Below, piece by piece: positions 49,912 through 60,340 of a stretch of DNA of 64,000 nt; the first letter of the stretch is position 1; every line of letters begins with the position of its first letter. Position numbers and translations under genes: made by a program. Under the pieces are notes generated by a model that saw nothing but the letters and a program-made list of their open reading frames with translations, ran no database searches and had not been told where the DNA came from. Location of the stretch: contig NC_045144.1 in assembly GCF_008831285.2 (NCBI RefSeq), positions 23,823,716 through 23,887,715 on the forward strand, written 5' to 3'. This DNA is from Nymphaea colorata. Lineage: Eukaryota; Streptophyta; Magnoliopsida; Nymphaeales; Nymphaeaceae.

Positions 49912-52570
49912 ACAGGGTATGCTACTAAGCCGACTGTTTAAGACAAGTGGTACATGTGGGTGCAAGGTGAATTAGTGCATATTAAAAGATATGTGCAGTG
50001 CATGATTAAAGAAAGCACAAAAGAAAACCAAATTTTATATGCATGACTTAAGTAAAACTATATAAGCAACATCATTAAATTGAAATAAAGAGACAACAAA
50101 GAGAGAGGCATACCTAACCCCTACACCTATCCTAATGACAATAACATTAATATAATCTAGAAAATAAACATGCTAAACTAAGCAAGAATTAAATTATACT
50201 AAACATAAACAAAAAGAAAAACAAACATGCTAAAAGCAAAAAGGAAACTAAACTAGACATGATAAAAGGAAAACTAAACTAAACATGCATAAGAAAAAGA
50301 ACTAACTGCAAAAAAAATAGAAGAAGGAAAAGGAAATTACCTGAAGTTGCCACCCTAGCTGAACCAACTCCCATGACCCCTCACGCTAAGTCTGGTTGGG
50401 TCTAGGTTGAGTGCTAATACAGCCCAAACCAAGTCTTATACCAAGACTCTCTTAAAAATTTAACTTGTTTTGAGATAGACCCCTTTTTTGAGTACCGAGA
50501 TGAAATTTTACCAACTTTTTAGGATTCTCAAAGAATAGCTTAAAGTGTGTCTTGAATTTAGGGGTGTGAGGCCCTATTTATATGAGAGAGAATGGGCAAA
50601 CCCCTTGGGATTTTCAACCTAGGACTAAGCTTTTTGAATTCTCTCTCCTATTCAACACTATGAACCGTAGGTTAAAAGTGTATTTTTTCAATCATATTTT
50701 GCTTGTTGTTATCTCGTTCAATCTCCGAATTTGATTCCGTGAAAAGCCATGCATGCACAGAGAAGTTGTTCTTTGATTCTTGATAAATTATTTGTGTTGA
50801 CATTGAGTATGGAGAACAAAGAATGCAAGAATATAAATAGTAGGAAACACGCTTTGAAACCTTATTTTAGAACTTAATATAAATTAGAAAAATGTTTGTC
50901 CCAACAGCATAAAGATACTAATTTCATTTATGTGTGCGCTAGACTGCTCAACTAAGAATTATGCATCTTTTAAGTGCTTACATGTGAATGGACATTAAAG
51001 GTGGAGTGAAAAAATCATGATACATTTTTGAGATATAATGTGCATTATGTTAACATGTGGATCTTGGATCTAGGTTTGATGCTGAGACCCAAATCCAGGT
51101 CTAGATCCAGCAAAAATTTTAGACGATGAATCTAGATATGGTATTAAAACTTGGATTATGATGAAATATGTAGGATCTGGAAGGAGACAATGGATCTAGA
51201 TCTGTAAAGATAGATTAGATCTAAGACTTGGATATGAGATCCAGACATAAGAATATGACTTGGATTTGGACTGGGACCAGGACCTGGCTCGAGCTAGGCT
51301 AGGTGGGTTCAAGCAGTATGACATGGGATGGACCTAGGTCAAGTTCAGTTTCTGAAAAAAAAATAGGTTCTGACCTAGGTTGGGTGCCAACTTAGCCTAG
51401 GTGCAGTCTCTGGAAAATTCAGTTTTGATGTGGAATTGAGATAGCCTAAGCATAGGCTTAGGCCTACAAATCCATGAAATGTTTATGAAAAGCTAACTTC
51501 GGTTCGTGTGGCTCTTAAGTTAGTTTTTATGAAAAATATGTGCATATTGACAAATGACAAAATACCCTTGTATGTGATTATGGGCTGAAACAGGTTCAAA
51601 TAAAGAGATGGGTTTGAATTAAGGATCTAAAACTAAAAAAATTTATAAACCAAGGTATATGTCTATACCATATGTTTATGCAGAAGAATATGGCTCAGAA
51701 AAGAAATGACCATCTTGCCTATATGTGTATTTCTAGAGTTTTGAATGAATTTTCTCTATCTGACTGAGCCAACATGTGGCCAGGTTCCTAAAACAGAAGA
51801 GAGAAAACACTCATAACTGAATTGAACTCAAACAGGGATGAATGAACTCAATACGAAACTAAGTGGAACTTGATTTATACGTGATGAACATGGCCCTAGC
51901 TTAGTCTCAGCTCATTTTATCAGGCGGAGCTCAAATTTAACTCAAACCCTTAAAATATGAGAGAGAAAGAACTTGAAACTAAATTAAAACTCAAACCAAG
52001 ATAAATGATCTCAACCAGAACTAAAGAAAACTTGATTTATACATGATGAACATGGCCTAACTCAAATTTAGCTCAATCTTTTAGTTTGAGCTCAAATTCA
52101 GCTCAAAGCCCTGCAAACAAAAGAGACAAAGACTCTATGGAAATTTGCAAGTTAGTATATGACTGAAACTTGGCCTGGCTGACTCAAAATCAGTGAGATA
52201 AAACTTTCTTTACATTAGAGTAAACTTGTTTTGACTTGGTTGAACTAAAGATCATAGTTTCAAGTTCTAGGTGCTGATCTAACCTATAGGAGAGCTGGCT
52301 TCAGACTATAATGACTCTAGTGAGATAACTCTAGTGACTCTTGGGTTCATATAAATTTGAGAAATCACTTAATTGCTCGAATGTTAGGCAATTCTCGAAA
52401 ATTTTGGAAAATCCTTACTTTTTGGGTGCCCCGTTGGGTCTAGGTGAATGCTGGTGTGAAAAGTGCTTGTTTGGCTTAGAAATGGCCTTTTGTTCTTGAA
52501 ATTTGGTCATTGAAAATCCATTTTGGAGATCTCATGGTGAACGATAAAATGGTTGTTTCAACTCGTAAAA
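49912..52570 (+). repeat. Direct repeat copy B, second part
   Basis: It continues copy B after the hAT, matching 35,308-38,525 of copy A with the same landmarks: GGGTATGCTACTA at 49,915, the AAACATGCTAAAAGCAAAA-type units at 50,160-50,300, and the 161-bp units at 51,788-52,130. It ends near AAAAATTTTTTATGTTCA at 52,582. It lacks about 480 bp present in copy A (37,201-37,680). Confidence 0.85.
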
Positions 52571-52582
52571 ATTTTTTATGTT

Positions 52583-54535
52583 CATTGTTTTGCATGCTAA
52601 GCATGACTTGTATAATGTTTCTAAAACCAACGAGTAAAACATCTAACAACAAAAAAACAAAATGTTCTTATTGTCAAACAACATACGAGATGAACAGAAC
52701 TGATGACATGAGACACAAATGAGACACAAACACCAGACAAAACATACATAATAAACAGAACATAAAATAAATGCCAGACTGAATAGAAAAAATGGACTGA
52801 CGCAAAACAAATGTTGGATGAAAGGGGAATGACATTTTGTTTGTAAAATAATTTAATAGTGGACAAAGTGTTTCATTGTCTATAAAAAGATGAAAGTGGT
52901 GTGGTAGACAGGACCTCTTGTTTGTTTGGCCTTGCAAGTTAGTAATCAAACAACCTCTGAATGAGGTTATGTCAGCTGGAAGGAGATGAAGCAAACTACA
53001 AGCAGTTGAGCGAAGAGAGAAAAAGCAGAGGATGTGATGGTTGTGGGATCGACTGAGACCACATAACAAATAGTTTAACCACATACCAAAAGTTGAGCAT
53101 GGCACAATTAACACATCAAATGGGCAAGGCCTCCTGAACAGCCATACGTGAGTAGAGGGAAGACGAGGATGGCTGCCATGAGGGGTGAATGGTTGATTAC
53201 TTTGGAGCATAGAAAGGAAAGGTATGGGAGTGAATGGATGACTTAATGTTGTTGGCATGCAGTGTATCCAACTTAAGGGAGACAATGAATGCATGGATAT
53301 ATACTGCCTTCAGCTCTTGGGCAAGGATGCATTGGGAAAGAAAGCTTGTGAGGTTGGTGAAGAAGGTAATAGTTTGAAGGGTATGACAACCCTCGCACTA
53401 GAAGCACAAAGCAGATATCCCCAAGCTTTGATAGCCTCGGCCAATGACTTGAGAGCTTCAAGTTTAAGCTTTCGGAATTGGTGGAGACAAATATTCCAAA
53501 GCCTATCATTAGAAATGCTTTGTTGGCATATCAGTAAAAATGTTTTGGCTTCATCTAGGATGGGATCCCATGATATCAACAAAGCAAACATGGATGTGAC
53601 GCTAGAATGAACGGCAAGAATACTGTTGAGGAAACACCAAGCTCTGAAATAGACCACCATTGAAAGGCAACCTGCTCTCTCTCAACACAACTGCCACCAC
53701 CACCAGAAGGGGGGAGAAAAAGAGAGAGAGAGAGAGAGAGTTACTAAAGGCATGGCCGATATGGATCTAATCAGGGAAATTCAACATAGGAAAATGATTG
53801 GCTATAAATGTAATTTGATCTTATCAAATTGGATGTGCCTTTTAACAAATTATATTTATTAGATGTTGACATACTTAGATTTAAATACAAATAAAGAAAA
53901 GTTCATTTATGATCCAAATCTAATTTATTGACATTCCTAATAGACGAGGAGAAAGCTGCCTACCTAAAATAATTTTGAAAATAATATGTCATTATTTGTA
54001 AAAGTGAAACTTCAGCAAGTTTTTGTAATAGTAATCATATTACAAGGATGTTTTGTGCGAAGTTTTTGCTTACCGGTGTAACTTTTTAGGCTGCGTTTGG
54101 ATGACACCCTCAAATGGGGGTTTTGAGCGGCAAATCTTTGTTTTGTCATCTAGACCTTGTTTTCTATGTGTATGGACAACAGGGAATTGGGTTTCTGGGG
54201 AACTGAGTTTCACCCACAACGTCCTTGTAACATGGTTTTGGAAACCCACCCACCCTCCCCCACCCCCTATTTTTGGTTTTTCACCCCAAAATGAATTTTT
54301 TTGGGTGGGTTCAGGAAACCTTGACATAGAAATTGTCTCATAGGAGGCACTCATGGCAGAACTGAACTCCACCACCATGCAGAAAACATCCATGGTTGAT
54401 TGCATTTATTCTCATACTATTCCATCATCGCACAAAAATGACCTCATCTTTCCCTCCCTCTGTATCCTTCATTCCCACCTCTACTTAACGGTATTTCTTC
54501 TAACTCCTTAGGCAATGTTACTAGGATTCTCCATC

Positions 54536-54566
<31 letters not shown>

Positions 54567-55516
54567 ATTTCATGATTCATGGCATCTTCTTCTATATCCC
54601 AAATTTCTAGTAACCTTGTTGCTTTTCTTTTTACCGATGTTCATTATGCTGATTTTAATTAAATTATTGATTTCACACCCCAAGTGGTTGGTACATTTCA
54701 GTTTACTGTCCTTACTCTACGGTGACTAAAAAATGAGAGCTGCGAAGATTAAATCCATCATACTCTTATTGATTTTGATGTCAAAGTATAAGAAAGGATC
54801 TCAGTAGTGTCTTGTAACAAGCTGAAGAGTTGTGATGCTTTTCATTTATAAGAGTACTTGACCAACTGGATTAGTTGTTGGTGTATTTATGAGTTTTTTT
54901 TCCTTTTCGTTACTCCCTGTGCATGCATATATATGTAGAGGTGACTCATTTAAGCAGTCGAGACTAACTAGCTAATTTGTTACTTTTGGTATTCACCAAC
55001 TGGGCTAGCTCATTTAACATACTCTTCTTCTATATGTAATCATTTTCAACTTGCCTAATGTAATTGGGAAGTCTATGCTTTAGCTTGAAAACTGTTAGGT
55101 AGCTACTCTATCGGTCTCTCTCTTTAATAATAGCACTTAGGTAAAACAAAAAAGTCAAATATATGGAGACCATGTAAAAATAATAAAATATTTTTGAGGA
55201 TGAATATGTGGAGGCCATAAAGCAATACGTAAGTAAAGTAGTCAAGTTGTAGGAAAATGTAGACATTGATGTCGTTGTGCATGGAGAACCTAAGGTAAAT
55301 TTTGCAATCATAAGTTTATTGTAGTCTGCTTTCCTTCTTTCAGAATTTGAGTTCTCGAAAAAACTTATTGGCTGATCAATTTCAATCCAAAACCTTGTAT
55401 GTTCTGCTATTTGTGGACTTTCAGTACTGAAGGTACTTGACAAAGAGAACCGTCAAAAGCATTCTACTGACGTTGGTTCCTACCTACTTGAATATTGGAG
55501 ATATCTTCAACAGAAA
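52583..55516. other. Noncoding stretch with microsatellites
   Basis: No gene is recognised. Overlapping ORFs at 52,674-53,660 on both strands show no known motifs. Simple repeats: (GA)n at 53,720-53,741 and (TC)n at 54,545-54,567. Near 54,092 the phrase GGCTGCGTTTGGATG looks like one end of a plant MITE, but no second end was found. Confidence 0.45.
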
Positions 55517-55716
55517 CACTAAAGTAACACTAGAGAAACCCAACTTTCATTGACAGGCAGAAGCAAACACGTCAGTAAAAATTGGATTTCACTGACTTGG
55601 TCGCGATGGTGGCAGTATAGAATGTTTTTTACCGATGGCCGAACAATGTCACTAGAAAAGCTTTATGTTTATTGACTTGCCATAGAGAGACATCAGTAAT
55701 GACTGGATATGTAGTG
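55517..55716. mobile_element. Short CACTA-like MITE abutting the plastid insertion
   Basis: Candidate left ends are CACTAAAG (55,517) and CACTAGAGAAACCC (55,528); the right end TATGTAGTG (to 55,716) reads in reverse CACTACATATCC. CATTGACAGG, GTCAGTAAA, CACTGACTTGG and CATCAGTAATG inside it resemble subterminal units. No 3-bp target duplication is seen. The plastid-derived DNA starts about 12 bases beyond its right end. Confidence 0.4.
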
Positions 55717-55727
55717 GTGGATTTGTG

Positions 55728-56018
55728 GATCCTCAAGCAATATGTGGAGTAATTCCCAATATAGCAGTAAAAGCAAGACGTGTAGGCGGATCGACTCATC
55801 AAGTTCCCATTGAAATAGGATCTACACAAGGAAAAGCACTTGTCATTCGTTGGTTATTAGGGGCATCCCGAAAACTTTCGGGTCAAAATATGGCTTTCAA
55901 ATTAAGTTCCGAATTAGTCGATGCTGCCAAGGGGAGTGGCGATGCCATACCCAAAAAGGAAGAGACTCATAGAATGGCAGAGGCCAATAGAGCTTTGCAC
56001 ATTTTGGTTAATCCATGA
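55728..56018 (+). pseudogene. Plastid rps7 fragment (ribosomal protein S7, C-terminal half)
   Basis: The frame matches chloroplast ribosomal protein S7 from about residue 72 to the C-terminus ([55 protein letters not shown]). S7 binds 16S rRNA in the small ribosomal subunit head. Substitutions include Arg to Cys in QAICG and loss of the usual RRPGRN spelling (here RKLSGQN). Near 55,994 one base is missing from the end ...AFAHFR, so the frame runs on to ...LHILVNP and a stop at 56,018. The N-terminal half is absent. Confidence 0.93.
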
Positions 56019-56334
56019 ATAGGATCAAACCTTATTCCATTTCATGGTATTTCCATGAGATTCCTCTTTCTTATTCTTAAGCAAGCCCCCAAGAGGGCTT
56101 AGTTGCTTCATGATTTATGTTTCATCTTTCTTTTCATTTGTTTCGAGAAACGATCAACTCTGATTCTTTCTTTTTCTATTGATTATTTTTTGATCGAGAT
56201 GTATGGATCCATGGATCTATGTGTCTATATAGATATTGATCCTCTTCATGGGGATTCCGTAAAAATCCCATTCCAAAAATAGAAAGTTTGAAACAATTAG
56301 AACTTTTTCGGAGATTGGATGCAGTTACTAATTC
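56019..56334 (+). other. Plastid rps7-ndhB spacer (in NUPT)
   Basis: The sequence has the character and position of the plastid spacer between rps7 and ndhB, and keeps both genes in their native order and orientation. Short ORFs here are shadows. Confidence 0.75.
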
Positions 56335-56766
56335 ATGATCTGGCATGTCTAGAATGAAAACTTCATTCTCGATTCTACGAGAATTTTTATGAAAGCATTT
56401 CATTTGCCTCTCTTCAATGGAAGTTTTATTTTCTCAGAATGTATCCTAATTTTTTGCCTAATTCTTCTTCTAATGATCGATTTAACCTCTAATAAAAAAG
56501 ATACACCTTGGTTATATTTCATCTCTTTCACAAGTTTAGTAATGAGCATAACCGCCCTATTGTTCCGATGGAGAGAAGAACCTATGGTTAGCTTTTAGGG
56601 AAATTTCCAAACAGACAATTTCAACAAAATCTTTCAATTCCTTACTTTACTATGTTCAACTCTATGTATTCCTCTATCCGTAGAATACATTGAATGTACA
56701 GAAATGGCTATAACAGAGTTTCTGTTATTTGTATTAACAGCTACTCTAGGTGGAATGTTTTATGTG
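56335..56766 (+). pseudogene. Plastid ndhB exon 1 fragment
   Basis: The start ATGATCTGGCATGTC matches the plastid ndhB opening (MIWHVQNENF), encoding a subunit of the thylakoid NDH complex in cyclic electron flow. About 144 codons of the roughly 257-codon first exon are present, including membrane segments around [13 protein letters not shown] and [18 protein letters not shown]. Two in-frame stops occur: TAG in place of the Gln in HVQNEN, and TAG in place of Ser near 56,596. The fragment ends near GGMF (56,766), then the sequence is unrelated. Confidence 0.92.
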
Positions 56767-57330
56767 CCGAGTCAAATCTGCTCTGCGTTTTTTCCGTTGC
56801 AGAAAAGAGATCATTTACCCCCACTTTCCTAAATGATGGATCCGATGTTCGAAAGGCTGCAGTTTCTATGGATCCTCTGACTCCCAGGGTTGCCTTCCCG
56901 TCCACTCACTCTGTGAATATGATGGACGGTTTCTTTCCACTCATCGGATGATGACGTTCCACACTTCTCGTTGTCGCTCTTTTCTCTATGGCACTCGCTG
57001 TTGCTTCGGCGTCAAAGAACTCGCAAAGCTGGGTCAAAGCACTCGCTGTTTAAAGGAAAGGAAGCAACGTCATGTCACGAGCAGCTTGAAGTTCATCTAT
57101 TTCAACGTTCATTAGCCGGGCAGGGATGGAAAAAAATCATTCTTTGTCGAAGTCCTTTTAAGGAAGTTTTTTGGGAAGAAAATTGGATTGGGCGGCCTAT
57201 TGCATCCTCAGTGGATTCGAATATCCCTTCAGGGTCCTATCAAAGAATCACTTATCGTGAAAAGTTCATTATTCACAAAATGAGATTTGGTCAGGGCAGC
57301 AAGAATGGCAAACAATTGTGATGTCCTGAA
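56767..57330 (+). other. Unidentified segment fused to the NUPT
   Basis: The junction is within ndhB. What follows is less AT-rich than the neighbourhood and has an open frame at 56,971-57,321 of 116 codons beginning MSLFSLWHSLLLRRQR and rich in Arg/Lys, plus one at 56,694-56,951. I do not recognise the protein. The composition is compatible with mitochondrial DNA or a transposon piece joined to the plastid DNA, but I could not match a specific mitochondrial gene. Confidence 0.4.
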
Positions 57331-58138
57331 ACAACCAAAAGCTTTTCATAAGCACATCCTTCAAATGTGTACTGACCTTTATCTTTCAATTGCACAAAGC
57401 ACAATCTCCCGGATGAACAAAATACGATTCCACAGACGTGAGGGAACTCTAATGCATACAATTTTTGGTATAATCAGTACTAATGGCATACAATTGTAAT
57501 TTTTCTATGATCAGCACTAATTTTTGATGGTCAATACTAATGGCATGGTGAGTACTAATGACATACAATTGTCATTAGTCCTGACCTTTCCATAACATTC
57601 AGGAAATGTGTTTTTTTTGTCTCCCCGGCGCCCGGCCTCGTCGTGATTGCCTTCTTGTCGCTGCCCAACAGAACAAGCACCTCCATTTGGAGTTAACAAG
57701 AAAGAAAGAGGGGGTCTGCGGAGTGGAAAATCATGAAAATGGCCTAATGTTCTATGATGATACCTTTCTTATCATGATCTTTTCATCTTTTTGAATGGTC
57801 AAACAATTTTATATAACCACTATAAGGTGATTGACTTCTGCGAGTTCGAGTCTGGTCATACAGCATTCCTGCACTTCACCAACCTTCTCCAAAGAGTCCT
57901 GACCTTTCCATAATGAGTCATGACCTTTCCATCTTTTTGGTATGGTGAGTACTAATGACATACAATTGTCATTAGTCATGACCTTTCCATAACATTGAGG
58001 AAATCGTCAAAAGTGCTTCCAACTTGGACTTTCTTGAAAGGTCAAGACTCTCTTGAAAGGTCAGGACTAATGAGAATTGTATGTCATTAGTACTCACCAT
58101 TTTGAGAAGATGTCGAACCTACTGCTCCGTGGGCTTGC

Positions 58139-58244
58139 AGCTGCTATTACTGTTTTCTTGATCTACCCTATTGGTCAAGGAAGCTTCTCTCATGGTATGC
58201 CTCTAGGAATATCTGATACTTTCAACTTCATGATTGTATTCCAA
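58139..58244 (+). pseudogene. Plastid psbA splinter (photosystem II D1)
   Basis: [20 protein letters not shown] and the following 14 residues match D1 from about residue 155 to 187. D1 is the core reaction-centre protein of photosystem II in the thylakoid. The segment includes the redox-active Tyr161 region. Asp170, a ligand of the manganese cluster, is changed to His (GAT to CAT), and Gly178 to Asp. Only about 105 bp of psbA are present, between unrelated repeated motifs, so it is nonfunctional. The native context of psbA is absent, so this is a separate event from the rps7-ndhB insertion, or a rearranged one. Confidence 0.88.
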
Positions 58245-58444
58245 ACAAATGGTATGCCATTAGTGTTGACCATACCACAAATCATAAGCACACTCGCTTC
58301 ACTTTGGATTCCCTTAAGCAAAGCCTTCTATTGAAGCTTTTTGTCAAAGTCAACACTAATGGCATACAACTGCAATTTTGGACAATGAGATGCCATTCAC
58401 CATACCAATCAAGATGCCATTAGTGTCCAAAATCCATGACAATT

Positions 58445-58522
58445 GCCCCTGAAGAGCCAATCCATACCACGTTCGTAACCCCTCTTGGTCTATCTTGTTT
58501 TAATGTGATGCTGTTTGGATGT
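58445..58522 (+). pseudogene. Possible Ty3/gypsy reverse-transcriptase splinter
   Basis: The frame reads IHTTFVTPLGLSCFNVMLFG, similar to the retrotransposon RT phrase in which TAF..P.G.Y.Y.VMPFG precedes the catalytic domain. About 25 codons only, bounded by the GGTCAGGACT-type motifs. The match is short, and a chance resemblance cannot be excluded. Confidence 0.4.
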
Positions 58523-58864
58523 GGAAAGGTTCTTGAAAGGTCAGGACTCTCTGGAAAGGTCAGGACTGATGAGAATTATATGTCATTAGTACTCACCATA
58601 CCAAAAAAGGTCAGGACTTTTTTGAAAGGCCAAGATTAATTTGTATGTCATCAGTACTAACCATACCAAAAAGGTGAAGACTCATTGCAGGTCAGGACTT
58701 TTTTAAAAGGTCAAGACTAATTTGTATGTCATCAGTATTAATCATACCAAAAAGGTGAAGGTATGCTACTGGCTTCGTGTTTTTTTCTTCCTCACCTCGT
58801 GGTGATGATAGGAACCCTAACTCAGACCAGACAAGCTTTCTCCAGCTCGTGAACTTCGCCTCAC

Positions 58865-59134
58865 ATGGCTAAACTATCGACGATTGCTTTGCCAAAAAAA
58901 AGAGTCTCAATTGGGACCCTGACTGTCAAGCAAGGTTTGCGTATGGTAGGACCGCAACGGCCCTTTTCCCTCTTTGAGCCTCAAAGTCACTTTCTTGCTT
59001 TGATCGCTAAGCCACTAACTGTGACAATAGTAGGAACTTCTCTAAAGCCACAGACGCTTGAAAAAAAGACTATCAATATTAATTTGGTTACCGTTGACAT
59101 TCAACCAGACCCATCAGTTCAACTAATCCACTAA
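58865..59134 (+). CDS. Unrecognised 89-codon ORF
   Basis: An open frame from ATG to TAA with no obvious repeats: MAKLSTIALPKKRVS at the start and a Thr/Val/Ile-rich middle. No domain was recognised. The upstream 85 bases are less AT-rich than the surroundings. It lies next to the motif mosaic and a MITE, so it could be a captured gene piece or an accidental frame. There is no splice or promoter evidence. Confidence 0.2.
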   Translation: MAKLSTIALPKKRVSIGTLTVKQGLRMVGPQRPFSLFEPQSHFLALIAKPLTVTIVGTSLKPQTLEKKTININLVTVDIQPDPSVQLIH

Positions 59135-59181
59135 TGTGGGCACGTAGCATCCATCAATAATGGTGTCCTTCCTATTGCTCG

Positions 59182-59389
59182 CAGGGGCAGAGCCAAGGGT
59201 GGGGCCACACTCCCTAGCCCCACCTAAAATTTTGTTTAAAAAAAAATTTACATGTAAATTTTAAAAAAAATTAATTATCCTATACAAAAAATTTGAAAAA
59301 TAATATTTTGGTCCGTGTCAGAACATAGAAACTTTACTTTGGTCTCTCTCATGAAAATCTTTTTTGCTCCACCCCTAGTTCCACCCCTA
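59182..59389. mobile_element. hAT-type MITE (208 bp) with target duplication
   Basis: The left end starts CAGGGGCAGAGCCAAGGG and the reversed right end TAGGGGTGGAACTAGGGG, matching at about 17 of 24 bases. The flanking octamers are ATTGCTCG (59,174-59,181) and ATTGCTCA (59,390-59,397), a 7/8 target duplication. The interior is AT-rich and noncoding. This is the same broad type as the element at 15,039-15,218. Confidence 0.8.
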
Positions 59390-59494
59390 ATTGCTCACAA
59401 AATGTATAGTTTTACTCATGTGTGTCTGGCACATGAGTAAGGATTTGACTTTTAGTGACATCATGAAAGGCCGGCAGTATTTATCTTATTATCA

Positions 59495-59650
59495 TTGATG
59501 TTTTTTCTTCCCCATCTCACTTACACTGACATGTGCTATCCATGTCAGTAATGTTATAAAGTGTAGTTTGACTTGCAGTTTCTCCATGCGTGAAGATATT
59601 GCTGCCTTTAGTGATGGTTTTGTTATTCGCTTAAATAAATGATACCTTTA
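59495..59650. repeat. Direct repeat flanking the RanBP1-bearing element (left)
   Basis: This segment, with TTTTTTCTTCCCCATC, GTTTCTCCATG and GCCTTTAGT in that order, recurs at 61,230-61,357 in the same order and orientation with indels. The element at 59,651-61,143 lies between the two copies. Confidence 0.6.
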
Positions 59651-60046
59651 GACGTCGTTTGATAGGCTGGAACAAGCAAGAACAGAACGACAAGTTCCGT
59701 TTTTTTTAAATACCATCAAACGTTGGCCGCAAGGCAGACAAGGGGGACATTGGGACAAGGGGTATAAATTTCGCCCGTCTTGGAGTGTTCAAGGGTAATG
59801 AAGGAACGGAGAGCACAGTACACGGCTCGATCTCCCTAACTCTTCTTACTGTCCTCTATCCCTCCCTCAACTTCTCCCACTTCTCCCGCTGCCCTTCCTC
59901 CCCCTCTCGCTGTTCTGAGCTAGGAATGGTTGGAATCTCTAATCTCTATTGCTTCCTATTTCTCATCTCTCCAGAGGCACTTGCTCTGTCACTCTTGCCC
60001 CCAACTCTTTGCCTTGCACGATCGACCGATTATCCATGATACAGAT

Positions 60047-60340
60047 AATTTGGAGAGGAATGAGCCGAAGGAGGTGACATCGAAGGCCGTGAGAGACGAC
60101 GAGGACACCGCAGCAGTCATGCAGCCGATTGTCAAGCTTGAGGAGGACGAAGAAGTTCTTCTCAATATGTATGTGAAGGGAGCCTTCCGATCGTTTGTTT
60201 GGGCTTAAGGTCTCTTCAAGCGTAAGGGTTTTATGCCAACATGGTTGTCTTTTTCAGGAAGGCGAAGCTTTATCGGCTCGATAAAGAGGGAAATCAGTGG
60301 AAAGAGAGGGTGTCGGGAACATGAAGCTCCTAAAGCTTTT
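60047..60340 (+). pseudogene. RanBP1-like gene fragment with intact intron
   Basis: Exon-like piece 1 (about 60,047-60,168) reads ...IVKLEEDEEVLLN. A GT...AG intron (60,169-60,257, 89 bp, ending TTTTTCAG) joins in frame to KAKLYRLDKEGNQWKER (from 60,258). This matches the Ran-binding domain of plant RanBP1 proteins, which help RanGTPase release cargo after nuclear export. After WKER one base is missing, so the frame stops near 60,330, while KLLK continues in the next frame. The rest of the Ran-binding domain is absent. The retained intron shows that genomic DNA, not a spliced RNA, was copied. Upstream sequence (59,800-60,046) may be leader or extra N-terminus. Confidence 0.8.

Larger units (their letters stand above)
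55728..56766 (+). other. Nuclear plastid insertion (NUPT): rps7 to ndhB
   Basis: The segment reads collinearly with the chloroplast inverted repeat: 3' part of rps7, the rps7-ndhB spacer, and the start of ndhB exon 1, all on one strand as in the plastid genome. Mutations inside both genes show it is not functional plastid DNA. It stops abruptly within ndhB near 56,766, followed by unrelated sequence. Confidence 0.93.
57440..58780. repeat. Mosaic of short inverted motifs with gene splinters
   Basis: A motif containing ATGGTGAGTACTAATGACAT and a GGTCAGGACT/AGTCCTGACC partner occurs forward at 57,542 and 57,941 and reversed at 58,059 and 58,558; shorter forms such as AATTTGTATGTCATCAGTA lie near 58,640 and 58,720. 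The words GACCTTTCCATAA and CTTGAAAGGTCA recur between them. Between the inverted copies lie unrelated pieces, including a plastid psbA splinter and a probable reverse-transcriptase splinter. The arrangement resembles a decayed foldback/MITE cluster or patched break repair. Confidence 0.75.

Noticed and set aside
53257-53660. Possible coding region on either strand (117 and 116 codons)
   Set aside because: The two strands have overlapping frames of similar length with no recognised motif; likely chance.
54084-54330. MITE starting GGCTGCGTTTGGATG
   Set aside because: Only one end is visible; no inverted partner or target duplication was found.
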